From positions 14,281,182-14,345,181 of the forward strand of contig CM040445.1 in assembly GCA_022749755.1 (NCBI GenBank): a DNA stretch of 64,000 nucleotides, read 5' to 3'. The position numbers and the translations under genes were made by a program. Each line of letters begins with the position of its first letter. Within the stretch, counting starts at the first letter, position 1. The stretch is from Azadirachta indica (lineage: Eukaryota; Streptophyta; Magnoliopsida; Sapindales; Meliaceae). Of the stretch, positions 14,701-29,000 are shown piece by piece. The notes under the pieces were generated by a model. That model had not been told where the DNA came from. It did no database searches and worked only from the letters and a program-made list of their open reading frames with translations.

Positions 14701-17136
14701 AATGATAAACGACATGCTTCAGTTATGAACAACATCATATTCTTGGAAGATTCAAAGAACTGTATAATAGTAACCCAATCAGCGCATTCAAAAAAAACTT
14801 ATCTTCTCTCTGAAAAATGCAAAATAAATACTAGAACTTTGAATCTCTTTCTCACCATCAATAATTGATGAAACTAACAATTGATAGCGCACTTTCTTGA
14901 TACTTTCAGAAGTGGTTACATAATGCTTAAAGAATTTTACTTTAGAGAGATGACTTGCAACTGGATGCAGAAAACACAGATTTAAATCTACAAATGACCA
15001 CCTACCCCACCACTCCATTTCAAAGATCACAGAAACACAGTGAACTACACTTCAACAGCAAGAAACTTCATCTGTAGATCTGGGTTCACCCAATTTCTCA
15101 AATTACTCTATTCTTGAAGGCTTCTCCACAAAACATGACAAAGTTGTGCTTGGTGTCATGGCTGAATCCGATTCAGATAAGACGCACTAGAATAGTTAAC
15201 AGATAAGAATAGCTAAAATAGTTGATTAAGGAAAACAATAATACTTCAGTTATGAGATAAAAGAGGAGGGTAGAAGTTACTAAGATCTCTAATAGAACGG
15301 AAGAACATCTAACACGCTGCTAGTTAGATTACATGGATAAACTGGTGCTTCAAATCCTCAGAAAAAGAAAGCTACTCAAAATGTAAAATCCTTAGCATAC
15401 AACTGAGGCTGCATTCATTTCTCACAATCCAAGATAAATCCTGAATTGGTCATCCTCATCTTCTTACACCAATAGTGGTTTTACAGGATATTGTCAAAAT
15501 GGAAAGGACAACGCAATGGTACCTTCATGTTAAAATAAAGGTCTAATACTTCTATGCAGAAAAAGGGACAGGCCATATGGATATATCAAAAAACAGCCTT
15601 TCCAGCACTCCACACAGACGAATCCAGTAATCTTGAGCATAAGGGCATATTGGCGTCATATGGGAAGTTTAATCAAGTAAAGTAGACCCCCTTGAAGGAG
15701 AGTTTCTCTCAAAAAAGTTACCTGCTAACGGTGCTTGTTGATGCAGGAGAAATTGGTTAGGAAAGGTCTTAGCCTTTAGGAAAATATCTTCTCTTTTTGA
15801 TTTTTATCTTTTATCAACATATATATCTTTTTATTCTTATCAACTTCTATAATCATCATCCTTATCATAGTACTTGTGTTTATCTGTTTCAATTAAGGTG
15901 CTACTATAGGTCATATTGTAACCCGTAGCAGTTTATCAGTTTTCAATAAAGATTCAGCCTCTAAAGTTCCAAACGATATTCCTATCTCCTGCTGTTTTAG
16001 AAACCAAAGATCAAGAAACTCCCTTCTTGCTTGCTGCTACATAAACATACAACCTAGACCTACTCCACCTATAGCACTCAGAACAATCCTTTTCTTCTCA
16101 AGGTTTTATCAATACCATTTTTAATTAGGAGACCCTTCTTGTCACAGGTAACAGATGACAATAGAATTTAAGATGGTACTCGTAGGTCAATTTCTTCAAA
16201 CATTGTCCTATTTCAACCAGCTGGTCCTTTAAAAGATTTCATAGCGTAGCCTGATACTGCGCCAAACAACACTACTCTGAAATTCAGTTCCAGCCACTAA
16301 TAGCAATCTAATTCTATCATGTCTCCTACAGGGAAATCCTAGTTCATATAATTTATGACACCTTAAGCTTGAAGTGGAGGGTATTATCATTTAACTTCCA
16401 GTCAAAACTTTCTCGAGCAAACAGAAACTCAATTTTTTTCACGGTCACTATGTGATTATGCTCATAAATGCTGCTAGTAAATCAGAAGCATCCTGTACAT
16501 CAAAAGTCTTTCGGGCCATGGCCTGTTTAGAGATTCTCGCTCTCACTTATCTCTGTATTTAGATTTTCATAGAACTTCAAATTCCATAACTTTTTCTTCA
16601 TTCATTCAGCTGTTTTAAGACAAATGCTAATTTTTTTTAAAAAAAATTTTGAATAGAATTATTAGCTCTCATACTATAACAATTTATTTCATTTACCCGA
16701 TTAATGATAAAGAGAAACCAAAAGGAAAAGAAAAATTCTACCCTGCACAGGCTGCGCTGGACTTGTTTCTCAAACCAAATAAAACAATTTCCAAAACTTC
16801 ATAATCCTCAGTTCCAATTCAATATTTTCAATTAATCATTCACTAAAAGTACCAAAACAGATTATTAGAAACAGAAAGAGCCGCTAAACTGAAATTCACC
16901 AAACACAGCTCAGAATTGATCAATTTCTTCAATGATTCGACACAAAAAACATATATACAACGATGATAATTCAATCAAAATCAAACAACCTAAACAAAAA
17001 GAAAGAACAAATGAACTGACCACCAAGAGCAAGAGACGACGTGATCGAGCTTAAGAACGAGCAGTAACGTGAAAGAGAAGAGAAGGCTGTGTGCCACCAC
17101 CGCCTGTGCAGACTTCAACACTCTTCTCCAGCTCAT
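8726..17136 (-). CDS. multi-pass membrane RING-finger protein, transmembrane Fragile-X-F-associated type (putative E3 ubiquitin ligase)
   Basis: Fourteen exons join in phase (minus strand, 5' to 3'): 17136-17021, 14660-14570, 14413-14329, 14063-13985, 13376-13307, 12947-12878, 10919-10874, 10729-10483, 10416-10211, 10073-9996, 9485-9416, 9203-9123, 8986-8907, 8804-8726. The product is 465 aa, the size I recall for the Arabidopsis proteins. About eight hydrophobic segments fill residues 10-335, including HFWVAISMVFFLAATVF and the GWWDLFINFG region, as in the TMEM185/Fragile-X-F-associated family. The C-terminus is a C3HC4 RING: C418, C421, C433, H435, C439, C442, C449, C452, ending ERLPVYDV. 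RING proteins usually recruit E2 enzymes, so a membrane-anchored ubiquitin ligase is likely. Its substrate is unknown. Introns 1 (2.4 kb) and 6 (2 kb) hold repeat debris. The 5' ATG is supported by the family-typical start MSWRRVLKS. Confidence 0.93.
12215..12600. repeat. candidate miniature element in RING-gene intron 6
   Basis: The segment begins with a 'GGGTACATTTGGTACAGCTT' end, typical in style of plant miniature transposons. It ends with an 'AACAGCTTTTGGCAT' motif whose complement partly matches the start. The interior is non-coding. The terminal similarity is partial and no target duplication was established, so this is a tentative call. Confidence 0.3.
15740..15995 (+). mobile_element. 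possible LTR-retrotransposon remnant in RING-gene intron 1
   Basis: The sequence starts near a 'GGTTAGGAAAGGTCTTAG' motif, runs through a TATATATC stretch and ends with a 'TTCAATAAAGATTC' polyadenylation-like motif. That order (TATA-like, then AATAAA) and style resemble Copia-type long terminal repeats. I could not find a matching partner or a target-site duplication. It may be a truncated LTR or ordinary intron sequence. Confidence 0.25.
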
Positions 17137-20003
17137 CTTTTTTCTTCGTCTTATTCTCCTCTTCCTCCTTCTCTCTCCGTAAAATTCAGTTCGAATTCAG
17201 CACACGAAAGGACGACGATTCACGTTTCAGTGGGCGCCATTGAATATCTCTCTCTCTCAGCGTTTGGTGGTTTGATGAATAAAAAACAAAACGCATTAAC
17301 TTTCGTTATTACACATTCTCTCTTTTCCCAACTTCGCTTGCACGCTCAAGGAAAAGAATTTTTAATATTAAATGACCCTTTTGCCATCGCCGGAAATTAA
17401 ATAATATTTGTTTTCACTGTCATCCAGGTTTCGTAATTACGGAAATGTCCCTGGAAGGAAAGTACGGACAGCAATGAACGCCTGTCCCAATTTGGTCATT
17501 TAATGGCGTCGTTTATGTAGTAGGAATTTGCACTGATTTTCGGAGTTTCCAAATACGGGCCGGTCAGATTCGTATAACCGTAGGATTGTAAATCCGAAAT
17601 TACGTTATTTTCAAAAAGCAAAGATAGAACGACAAAACTGTGTTCAAAACCTGTAAGACAATCTAATTACAGTAGAGAGTTTACTGCTGAGGTCGATGTT
17701 TTTGTTTTGATCTGATCACATGGCTTTATAATACTAGTCATGCTTAAGCTTTGCGTGACAGTCGTGTGAAAATAGCAAAGGGAAAGGTGATACGGCAATT
17801 TTAAAATCCAGCAGCCCTCACAGTAGTATGAATATGGCTTTCACATGGAGGTAAAGGACAGGGGATACGTGTTCGTGTGGAAATAAATTTAAAATATTTT
17901 ACATAGATTTTTTAATAAAATTAAATTCATAAGTTAGGTTGCTTACCAGCAATTGTAAATTTTATAATGTAAAATGCCCTCATGTAATTATTATTTTGTG
18001 TTTTTGATAAAAAGCATATTTTTTATTATTTTTTATTTTCGAAAATTACTTCTAACAAATATTATTATGTAACATGTTTTTTCATTCTTAAATAATTTTT
18101 ATTTTTTATTTTTAAAGTAAACATTATTTTAAATGTTGCAATCGAAATCATTGCAAGCCATACACGTGTCGTATGGCAAAAATCTTTACTGTAAATTTGC
18201 TTGTAATGCATATTTTCATTTTATTGTCTATAAATATCTCCATTTTTGGAAGGAATCAAAAAAAAATAATTCATTAATACTATAAAGCCAGAAGTTATCC
18301 ATCCTGTCGGAAAAAAATATTATCTATTATTAAATTAAAAACCTTACGTGGTGAACTCTGATTGGTTCGAATAATTGTGGCGGACCCACGGGGTATTGTT
18401 TTGTCATTTATTCAATTATTCGATCTGATTTCAAATAATTGTTACAATCATCAATACGGAATATTAGTTTTCATTAATTTGGTATTTCCTTTTATTTAAT
18501 TATTTCTAATTTCTTTTTAATATTTTTTAAGATTATAATTAATAATCCTATTCATTTAATTTGATAAAACAATATTAAATAAGTAACTATTTTTACAAAA
18601 TGCCGTGATATGATATAATTGATAAAATAAAAAATTAATTTATTATTTTTGATATTTTTATATTTCATCCGACGTGACAAGTGAAATGACATTATTTAAT
18701 TAAATAATAAAGATATTTTCAAATTTTAAAATTATTCATTATATTCAATTTTTGATATTTTTAGTCATCATTAGATGTTCACAGTAAGAATGTCTCGTCA
18801 AATACCCATCCATCTAGAATACACTTTTGAAATAGTCTCAAACGACCTTTTAATCATACAATACTACGTTAGCTTAGCTTGTTTGTATTTTTTTTTTCTT
18901 ACAATAATTACTTTTTCGGATATTATTACCTAAATGTAAATGAAATCATCTCATATCTTAACGTGATCAGGGCAAAATGGAAATCCAAATCTCATCACTA
19001 CCTCTAAAAAATTTACTAATTATAATTATATGCATATCAGTAAAAAAGATAAAAAAAAAAAAAAAAATCATTAAAAGGGTATCAATATAATAATTTTAAC
19101 CTCCATAGTTTGAATTTTCAATAATATAATCTAATAGTATCTATGATATAGAAAGAAAGCAAAAGCGTAATCAGCAGACATCATATCATGCATCTTTTTA
19201 GGTTATCTAGATATTTCCATGATCATAATATGCAAGAAAGGATGTTTTAACTTTAAGCTAAGAAACAAAACAATAAAGGGGAAGAATATTAATATTAATA
19301 TTTATACAGCCAAAAAGACTAGTCATCATCTGATCTGCTTGAAATCCTCCTGTATAGTTGCGAAATAATTGCTTAATCTGCTGATTCTTGCTGGCACAGA
19401 TTTACAATTTTAATATTTGTGGGTGGTTTAACCATGACGACTTTAAACAGTGTAGTATATGGTTAGGTTGCATTTGTGTAATTTGTGTGGTCAGAATAGA
19501 TTATTTTATTTGCTAGGGATTAGACTCTGTATATTTCCAGAAATGGGAAAAGGGGAAAAAAAAAACCCAGAAAAAGAAAGCAGGAATCTGACACATTTAG
19601 TTAAGCAAAATAATGTTATTTGAAAGGGAAGCAAAGAGGCATGAATAAGAACATGCTTCCCCAGAAACTGGGGAAATACATAATTCAAGTCAGGAAATAT
19701 ACACTTTTCCTCATTTTTTCTCATCCCAGTATGTAGAATGGATCAAACACTATTTACAACACTCGGTACTCCCTCTCCGGATTAGACAGACAAAATAGAG
19801 CAAACAGTCTCAAAATGTAGCGGATAAATGGAAACTGATACTAGTTCCTGTCTGCAGTTGTTGCATCTGTAGATAGCCAAAAATGGAGAGGAGAGCATTG
19901 GACTTGATACCTATTTCTCAGAGATTTGTCAAGACAAATCTCATGTCCTGCTTCGAGCATGGGATTTACCAATGTACCCACATTAAAATTAAATAAAGGA
20001 TGA
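17137..20003. other. intergenic region between the RING-gene start and the MSH2 end
   Basis: About 2.9 kb. The left part (17137 to about 17500) should hold the promoter and leader of the minus-strand RING gene; it is locally GC-richer and contains a GGCGCC palindrome near 17234. The open plus-strand frame at 17089-17400 only mirrors this leader. The middle is A/T-rich with no exon-like sequence. The right end should be the MSH2 3' untranslated region, with TTTATTT (complement AAATAAA) near 19502. Confidence 0.5.
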
Positions 20004-23000
20004 CTAGAAGAATTGCTGGAGCCAGCTACAGTTAACCGCATCCTTCTCTAAGTCCTCCTTCATCCTTTGTACTCGTTCCAAAGCCTCCTTCAAGTCCATT
20101 GTTTCTAATGGCAAATCAGAGAACTCTTTCAAAAATTGGTGTGCATGGGCTGCACCTCTAGAGATGTCACTGGGATCGCTCACTCTTTTTCTTTTGGATC
20201 CCACCTGTCAATAATTAACAAAATTACAAGGAGCTAAGTAAATGGCAAAAAAATTACTAGAAGTATTCTTCCTTTTGAGAATAAAAAGCTTACCACTTCC
20301 AAAATGCTAATTAAATGTCAAAAGGAAGACATGCAACCCCCAGCTTAGTTAAGTACATATTCTATGGTAACCTCCTTGCAAAACTTGTTTTATTGAAACA
20401 CAAAACATAGTATGACTCGGAATATTATCACAAATTAACATGCAACAGTTTTTGTTATACTTTCAATTGCATCCCATAACATTATTCATAAAGTTACTTA
20501 AATTAAATCCACAGGATCAATTGACCATGAAAGTTCCATTAGGCAGTTAGAACAGTGCTTCAAGCAATTATAACATGGCTCACACTGTAAGCTTGGGTGA
20601 TGTCACAAAATCAGAACCAGTAAAACAATAACAAAGGTATTTCTGCCAGACCAACTTAAATACCAGATAGATTGCATACTTATGCAACAGTGAGCTCTGT
20701 TCATATTAGTACCACAGGTGTAGAGCACTAAATAATTTAGATAAAAAGAGAGGCGGGTACTCTAAATCCACCACGTCGGCAGGTAGACAACTGGATTAAA
20801 TTTAGTTTGCTGTACTTCCAACTGATATATCAGCTTCATCACCACAGCTAAATATTACCAAAAATCGAATGTACTTGAAGCTCATTATCATAAAAAAGGA
20901 TTCCACGATAACAACCAGCAACCGAAGCAACAGAATATAACTATGCCTTGTTAGAAGCAGGGTGATTAATAAAGAACACACCTCTTCTTCTTTAGCGTCA
21001 TCTGAAATGACTGCAGCAGGTGAGAAATCTTCCAATTCAGCAGCTTTTTCTCTGGCAAGGGCAACAACACTCTCAGGAAAATTTGCAAATTCTGCAACAT
21101 GAATGCCAAAACTTTGATCACAAGCTCCTGGTTCAACCTGGAAAGTGCAGACAGATTGAGAGGCATTAATGGATGCAATTTTGATATAACACATGTGAAC
21201 TGCCATTATGATTTGCAGAGGAAGTAAGAGGAAATGAAACTCAACTGTAATAAAAACTAAAGCCTGAATAACAAGCAGAGAAAGACTACTGTCATAGACA
21301 TGATTCATTATACAAAAATACATCAAATGAATTGATGAGTATCCGTGATGACATATTCTCATTATAATTAATAGTTGAGCATGAGATGTGCGTTTTACTA
21401 TCTCCTGAAAGCAGTTAGAAAGTTTAAAAGCCTAGACTAACTTTGACAGCAGGGCATTCCAAAATTTAAATCAAGCAAGCACAAATTTCATGAACTCAAC
21501 AGAATAAAACTATAAGTCTGGCAGGAAAAAGATTATAGAAAAAAAAAAAAACTAGAACATGAAAAAGAGCTAGCAAGCCATCCTTGAGAAGGCAAAATAC
21601 TACAAGTCAATCATTTCACCTTGTACAGCATAGTCAGCTTGCGACTTGTCAAATCAATGTGTGCACTAACATGATAGTTTGCAACACCAACTATTTGCCT
21701 TTTATCGATTTCATGATTTGCATTTTCATGAGCCAATGCAGTTAGTTCATGGAAGTGGGTTGCAAATAGAGTTGGTGCTCTAATCACTTCAACAAGGTGC
21801 TCGCATATGGCCCAAGCTAAACCTGAGAACCGAGCAAACCATAATGTAACTCAGTTGTGATCATATAATATCTAACTAAATTATGCAATAAATATTCGTA
21901 GTGGAAAGTCACTGTAGCAAAAGGAGCAAGAAAGTTATTGACAATAACTCGAAAAGGATTAGTTTCTCTCCCAGAGCCATAATAAATCAACAATCGGGTT
22001 CAACTATAATGCATACACACACATTGAAATTGTTAGAAAGTTGTAATTGCACATCAAAAACTTAATTTAGAACAACAGACAAGGACCAATTGGACTCAGT
22101 GCTGATTACATTGCCGTTCTAGATTAAACAACACATTCATAATGCACATTAAGCGGTAAAACTGGTTCATCATTCTGCAACCAAAGATACAAGAAAATTC
22201 AATGTACGTTGTTGTTTCAAGCAAAGAAAACAGAACTGAAGTATTGGCAAAAAGAGTTTCTTCTCCCAAAGTTATAGTCAAATAAATGCAATACAAACAG
22301 AAATATTTGCAGATAAACATGAGAGTAAAGAAAGCATGTTGCAGCAAACCTCGTATACCCACTGCCCAGCCATGCGCACAGAGAAACGCACAGAAACTTG
22401 TATGTAAACTCTAATTGTCAGAAACATTTTGATGTTCAAAACAATGAACATTCAGGCATCCCATGAAAAATGTAGACTCACAACAATCTAAAAGTTTGAG
22501 AGACTCCAAATTACTAAACTGATAGCCAATATGAAACTGGCCTCAGCAATAAGTACACAGGAACAAAAGAAGAATTAATCTAGTATGCTCAAGTCAGCAC
22601 AAATCCAATGAGCTTTTCCTAGCCCAAAACAGGCAAAGCAGTCTTGGATGCAAAAGCCTGGTGAGAATACAGCTACAGACATGGCATCTTGACATGTGTG
22701 GGATAACTACAAGTTCAACTGTCATCACCAACAGAAGTTCATAAAACAAGCATGCAAAGTCATGATGTCTACAAAGAACCAAAAAGTGATTTGCAATAAG
22801 ATGCTTTTCTCTACATCTCTTTTTAGTTTTCCCTTTCAATTTGGCCAAATATACTAGATGTGCATGATTGGCAAAGAATTGGGTTGCATAAGAACCCACA
22901 TACTCCACTTGTCCAGCATCTGCTTGTCCTTCAATTTCCGCCACATCAATCCCTCTCGGAATAAGAAATTTGATTGACTGATTCTCAGAGAGGGGAGACT

Positions 23001-26000
23001 AAAAGACACTTAGAAAAGGGTCCATTAATTAAGAAAAACCAAATCCATCAACACTATACATCCCAAGGCCCAACTCATCCATAGTTATCAATCAGTATCA
23101 CAAGACACACAAAGAGAGAGAGAGAAACTTTAGAAGGTGTCCATAAATGAACAAACCAAATCCATCATAGGTTGATGTCCCACGGCCCAATTCGTCAATG
23201 ATTATCAATGACTTATCAGTAGCTCCCTTCAATATTGATGCAGTCTCAAGCATTTCTTGCATAAAGGTAGAAACTCCACGTAGCTGAAAGGAAGAAAATA
23301 GGGAAAAAAGAAAAAAAGAAAAATTCAACTTCTATCAGAGAGAAATAACATGTTATAACTGATATATATTAGTTTATGATCTAGAGTGTGAAGCATTTGC
23401 ACAAATACATTGTACTGAAGTAAAACATTAACCAGCTGGAACAACATGCTACTTAAAACTTAAGCAGCACTAGTTATTGATGCAATTATATCATGCTGTC
23501 ACTTAAATATGTTCAGTTACCAGAACTCAGGAGAGACTTGTGAGAAAACAATAACAGAAGAACCATGAGAAGATGGCCTTTAGGCCCAAATAGTATGACT
23601 TTCAGTTATGTTACTAGTTAGTAACTTGCCTTGCAGTATCTCAAATCAAAGAATGGTATAATGCAATATATAGGTTTTTCAGAAAAATGCTCCTAACACC
23701 TTACAATAGCCAAACTATTGTCCAAAATTAGTTCTAAATTGACTCACAACTCACCAAATCCAATTCAGTAACCTAATTGGTTAAATATGAAAGTGCATGT
23801 CTGGCCAGATTTGAAAAGTTGATTAACCTGAGAGAGCATTTCTATATATGAACTTTCTATTTGTGTTAAGAGAACTAAGAAATGGAGAAGTCGGTCACTC
23901 CCCCTCCCATTTTCCCATTCTTTGCTTGAGATTAAAAACCATAGGACTTTAGCATTTTAGACCTCTAAGTTGACAATAGAAAGAAATGAATGGAGAAAGG
24001 AAAACAAATATAGAAAAGGAAATCATGTAGGAAGTCAAAAAAATAATTGCTCCAAATTCTACAACAGTCAACAATAGCAGAGAGATAAATTTGGATTGAA
24101 GAAACCCTATTGATTTAGTGCTAGCATTAGGTTTAGATTGAATAACTTGAAACAAAACAACCTAATACACCAATTAGTACCCAAAAGAAACTATAGACAT
24201 TGAAAAGAATCTGAAATTGAGCAGGATAACCACAGGGTTCCGAGATCTTTCAAGCTAGCACTAATGGTAATAATCACCACCAGTGAAATATTTATTAAAT
24301 GAGTATCTGCACAATATTTCAAGATTAAGCACATAATTATTCTGAGATTGCGCACCTTATTTTGTCACTTAAGACTGGCACTTGGTCCATAGTCCATTAG
24401 GTTTTGTTAATAAATTCAATCTTTATGTGAGAAGAAGTAGGTGCCAGAATCACATCTGTTAAATCTTTTAATAAGCATTCATAAGAAAAACTTGTGGATT
24501 AAATACTAAAATCCATGATCTTATATAAATAGTATTTTTTGAATTCCATGCTTATCGACTTATTGTGTGAATTATGAGAAATAAATGTGCATAAATCATA
24601 AAAGAGGGAAAGGTATTTGCCTTTCACCCAGGAACTGCCTGGGCATCACTTAACAGTTTAGCTTCAGCTTCTTTAGGCAATGTCCCAAGGTATTAACAAG
24701 AAGAAATATGAAAACAAGATACAATGACAATCAAACAGAGAAGTTCTGAGGTTGACTAGTTCATTGTGAGTGTGCAATTTCCTACATTTGAAAACTTGCA
24801 CCAATTGCTGCTGCTTTAATGTTCTGAATCCAGCACTGAACTTTATGTAATACAGAAACCAACGAATGTAGGAGAAATAAACGTCTTAATGTTAGAAGAA
24901 AGGATAAAAACTGATAATTAACATGAACAAATAGCTTGACATATAATCTTTCACAAGAAAATGCCATGGAACTCACTTGGCAGTCACCAGCACCAACACG
25001 AGCAAAAATGCAATCACGAACTGAAATGTTAGCTTTATCGCAAGGAACAAACGAACCAACTTGTGCCATCAAAATGTTCACACCAACCTGCCAATGTGAC
25101 AAAAACAGAGCCAATTTCTTACCCAGTAACATCAAAGTAAATAGAATTGCATGCAAACAAACATTTAATGTGTGTTACTGCTCAGATCTAATACAAGCAT
25201 AACATGTTCAGACATCAGGCAGAATTGAGTTGTGAAGCTCCTCCAGTGGTATATTGTCCAGCAAAGAGCAGTAGTCACAAGGAACGCAGCAACGAACTAT
25301 TAATTAGCTACTCTGATAGGATTCTAGAAAACCCATTTAAACTGAATTGTAAATGACACACCTGTCTGATAAATGTGGATTTTCCACCCATGTTAGGCCC
25401 CGTGATGATCTGGAACCAACTTTTCCCCCTAATCTGATACATGAGAATAGCCAAAGAGCAAGGAGTGGGTCACACAAATTTACAGAGGCGCAAAGAATGC
25501 CTTTCTGAATAGCACAAGAATACTCACAAGTTTACAATCATTTGGTATAAAATTCACCCAGTCTTGAGCTTCCACACAAGGATGTCTACTCCCTTCTAAT
25601 ATAATATCTCCTACATCCTATTACAAAAGATAACAAAATAGCAATACTATGAAAACACGCATCTTACAAACAAGGGGAAAGAGAAAAAAAAAAATCTTGG
25701 CAGGAGGAAAAAAAAGGCAACAGATGGTTATAAATATTTACAGGTGGGTTGATGTCTGGTCTTGTGTATGGAGTAGGACAGCTAGAAGCCAAATCAGCAA
25801 AACCAAGTAAGACATCCAATTCTGAAAGCAAGCCAGCCAAAGACTTGAATACCTGCAGCATCAAATTTTCCTCAATCAGAACAAGAGCAATGAGAAAGAT
25901 GTTAGTTATAATATGGAATGTATACCTCACAGAAAGTTGCCGCAGTTTGAACAACTCGATTAACAAGCTCTTTTTGACAATTCTTATACTCCTCAAGTAC

Positions 26001-29000
26001 TTTTTGGTACTGGTCCCCTAATTTTTTAAGCTTTGTACTTGTAAATTTTACTCCATCTTTTCGAGTTTCGAGGACAATAAATTGAGTAGTGAGCTTTTTC
26101 CTTATTTTTGGCTCTTCCTTCTTTGTTATTCTGAAGACATGTCCAAACTGTGTGCCTTTATCCAGCTTTAATGCCTTATCTATAGGCAAATCAAGATCAC
26201 TAGCAGTTTGTTTATGCAAACTGTGTATTTGACGTTCCAGAGACTCTTGCTCTTTTCGTAAAGCTGATAACGCAGTATCATAACTTGATGATATCATGTA
26301 TTCTCCATTCTCAAGTTGATCTAGGTCGATGGAAGTTTCTACCAGAGCAACGAACTTATTCAAGTGATCATCATCTGTTAAATAATCCAAGGGGTCCAAA
26401 TATCTTTCCTTGATCAATGATGAAAACTGTCCATCATATTGTTGCAGGGCAGTTTTAATGTATGGAAGTCGGATACTTGACTGAAAAAAAAAAAAAAAAA
26501 AAAAAGAGTATCAATTTAAGACACAACCTTCAGTTTAATGGAAAAATCTATGGTTAAATTGAGGATTAGTTCAGTTTATAACTTATAAACATGTGATAGA
26601 ACTAAATGAAGCAAATGTGCAAGAAGCAAAGGAAGCAAAAAAAGATGTGCAGACAAGAGAAGACCACTTTACTTCGAATGGGTAAAAATTTCTCAAGAGG
26701 AGGCTAAATATACATTCTTAACAAACCAATGGAAAAGGCTGAACTAGCAATCATAGTCATTCTGCTTGGAAGACTACTCTTCAATCTTCTCGTATAGCAA
26801 ATGAAAACACTACATAGATTGAGTTGAAAAATCAAACCTAAATTCAGCCATACTAACAATACATGGACACTACTACATGATATTAAGTTAAAAAAAAAAA
26901 AAAAAAAATAACTGAATCTACCTGATAAAGTTTTACTATATGCTGCAAACCAGCTCTTCTCTTCTCAAGATTGTGCATGAGTCGTTCTATATCTGATATT
27001 CTTTTAAGATGCTGCCTCAGATCTTGCCGAAGTGCTGTATCCTCCACAAATGCTTGTACAAGGTCCAGTCGGGCATTGATTTCATTCACATCTAATAAAG
27101 GTTGTTTTATCCACATATGCAGCAACCGTTTTCCCATTCCAGCAGTACAGGTTCTATTCATGAGACCAAACAAACTAAAATTTTTGTTTGCATCAGTTTT
27201 GCTTTCCAGAACATTTAGTGCCCGCATAGCAGCAGAATCTAACCTCATGTAGCTGTCCATATTATACCTTCGGATAGAATAATTTCCATAAGTGCTGTCA
27301 TCTGCAAGTAATTCAGCATAAGACAGTAATGCTCCTAAAGCACTAGGTGCAATTTCAAATCCAAAAATCAAATCACGAACTGGTTCAATGGGACCTTTGA
27401 CAAGCCGACCAAGATCCTCTACCAAATCCCTTGCTTTAAACTCAGTTTTCTTTCTCTCAGTTAACATCACACCACACCTTGTCAAAGCATCATGCAAAGT
27501 TTTACACTCACTAGATTTTCCAGTCTCCATAGGCAAAAGGCATTCTTTGCAACCAAGAGCAACCAAAGCTGATTCCACATTTGTAAAGTGGCTATCATCA
27601 AGAAATTCAGCCAATCCAAATTCCCTTTTTGTCAAATCAACATAACCCAACCCAACAGTGCAACCGTTGTCACGGAAATTTGGGCATAGTGCAACAATGG
27701 CAGGAGTATCCTGCATCTCATTATTGGCAAATAGAACGTCTTCAAAACTTCCTAGATTTCCAGGGGTTCCACTTTTCACTAGTCTCCAATTTGAGCCACT
27801 ACCCTCGTAGAGCTCAAGAGTGTGGTCAGTTCTCTCCAGGAGAAGATCACGGGCAATTGTTTCAAACATGTTCTTGCTAACACTTACACCAGAAAGAGCA
27901 TCAGATCCACTGCCCAATTGTCGCAAAGCAGTAGTGGTATGGTAGTAAGTCTTTGCAATGAAAGTTGCATTTTCACCATGAGCAGTATAGTAATCCTGCA
28001 TATTTGCTCAAAACCATTTAAACATTGCAAACTAAATAACAATGCATGGTAAGTAAAGAAAATAAAATAAACAACATTATTTGCGCTCCATTAAACAATT
28101 AAAAGCACTTGCCACGGTAAGTCAAATGAAATATAGATACTGCACAGCTCTCTAGTTAAACATATAAACAGTAACAGATTGTAGACAATAGAACAACAAT
28201 GTAAAATGAGGATGTTGTAAAAGACAACAAGAGAAAGGGATATAAGAGAGTTTTATTGATAGAACATTAGCTTAAAAATCCGTATAGAAGTCGTATTTTC
28301 CAGGAACCATGGATAAATCTGTATGTGTACACCTTGCATTAATATATGCTTCTTGTGCTTGAGAAATGAGATAAAGGTTGAAACATAATGAATAAATGAA
28401 GCATCAAATGAAAATAAACAAAATGACAGCATTACTATAGTTAAATATTATACATATGATCAACTAATACTGCTTAAAATCTCTCAAGAGATATACAATT
28501 TATCATGGCAAATATTCTATTCTACAATTCCACTAACTTTTAAGCAATTCGTAACTTTTAGGCCCCTTGGACTCCAGGTTGAAACTTAATTCCAAATATT
28601 TGGATGACAAAAATAAAATTTCCGTGAAAAAAAACGGCTAGAACCATGTCACTGATTGAAGACAAAACCTAGCAAACATTAGTTGACCAAAAAAGGAAAA
28701 AAGAATACAACACTTAAAGTTGAAAAAAAAAAGATATAAAAACCACAATACCACATATTTATTCAGAATGTAAGCCTAGGACAAATATAAAATTGAGAAA
28801 AAAGCAACATCAATAATGGCCAATATAACTACGAGCATGAACTGACCCTGCGATCAAAGAGTCGAATAGCCCTTGGGTCCTGCAGCATAAAAAAACAAAT
28901 TAGAAATTTTGAAGATATATAGCACTTCTTTCCATATTTTTACTCGGCTGAAGGTCGATAAACAGCACTTCCGTCCACTTCCCACATTTATGCCCCTATT

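Noticed and set aside
22594..22944. 116-codon minus-strand frame in MSH2 intron 10
   Set aside because: It lies wholly inside an intron, resembles no family I know, and its later part becomes cysteine- and leucine-rich in the manner of random frames.
23040..23101. Idea that the duplicated Walker-B block is a mutually exclusive alternative exon of MSH2
   Set aside because: It has a stop codon just before the aligned block, lacks an acceptor and the first half of the exon, and has lost conserved Walker-B residues.
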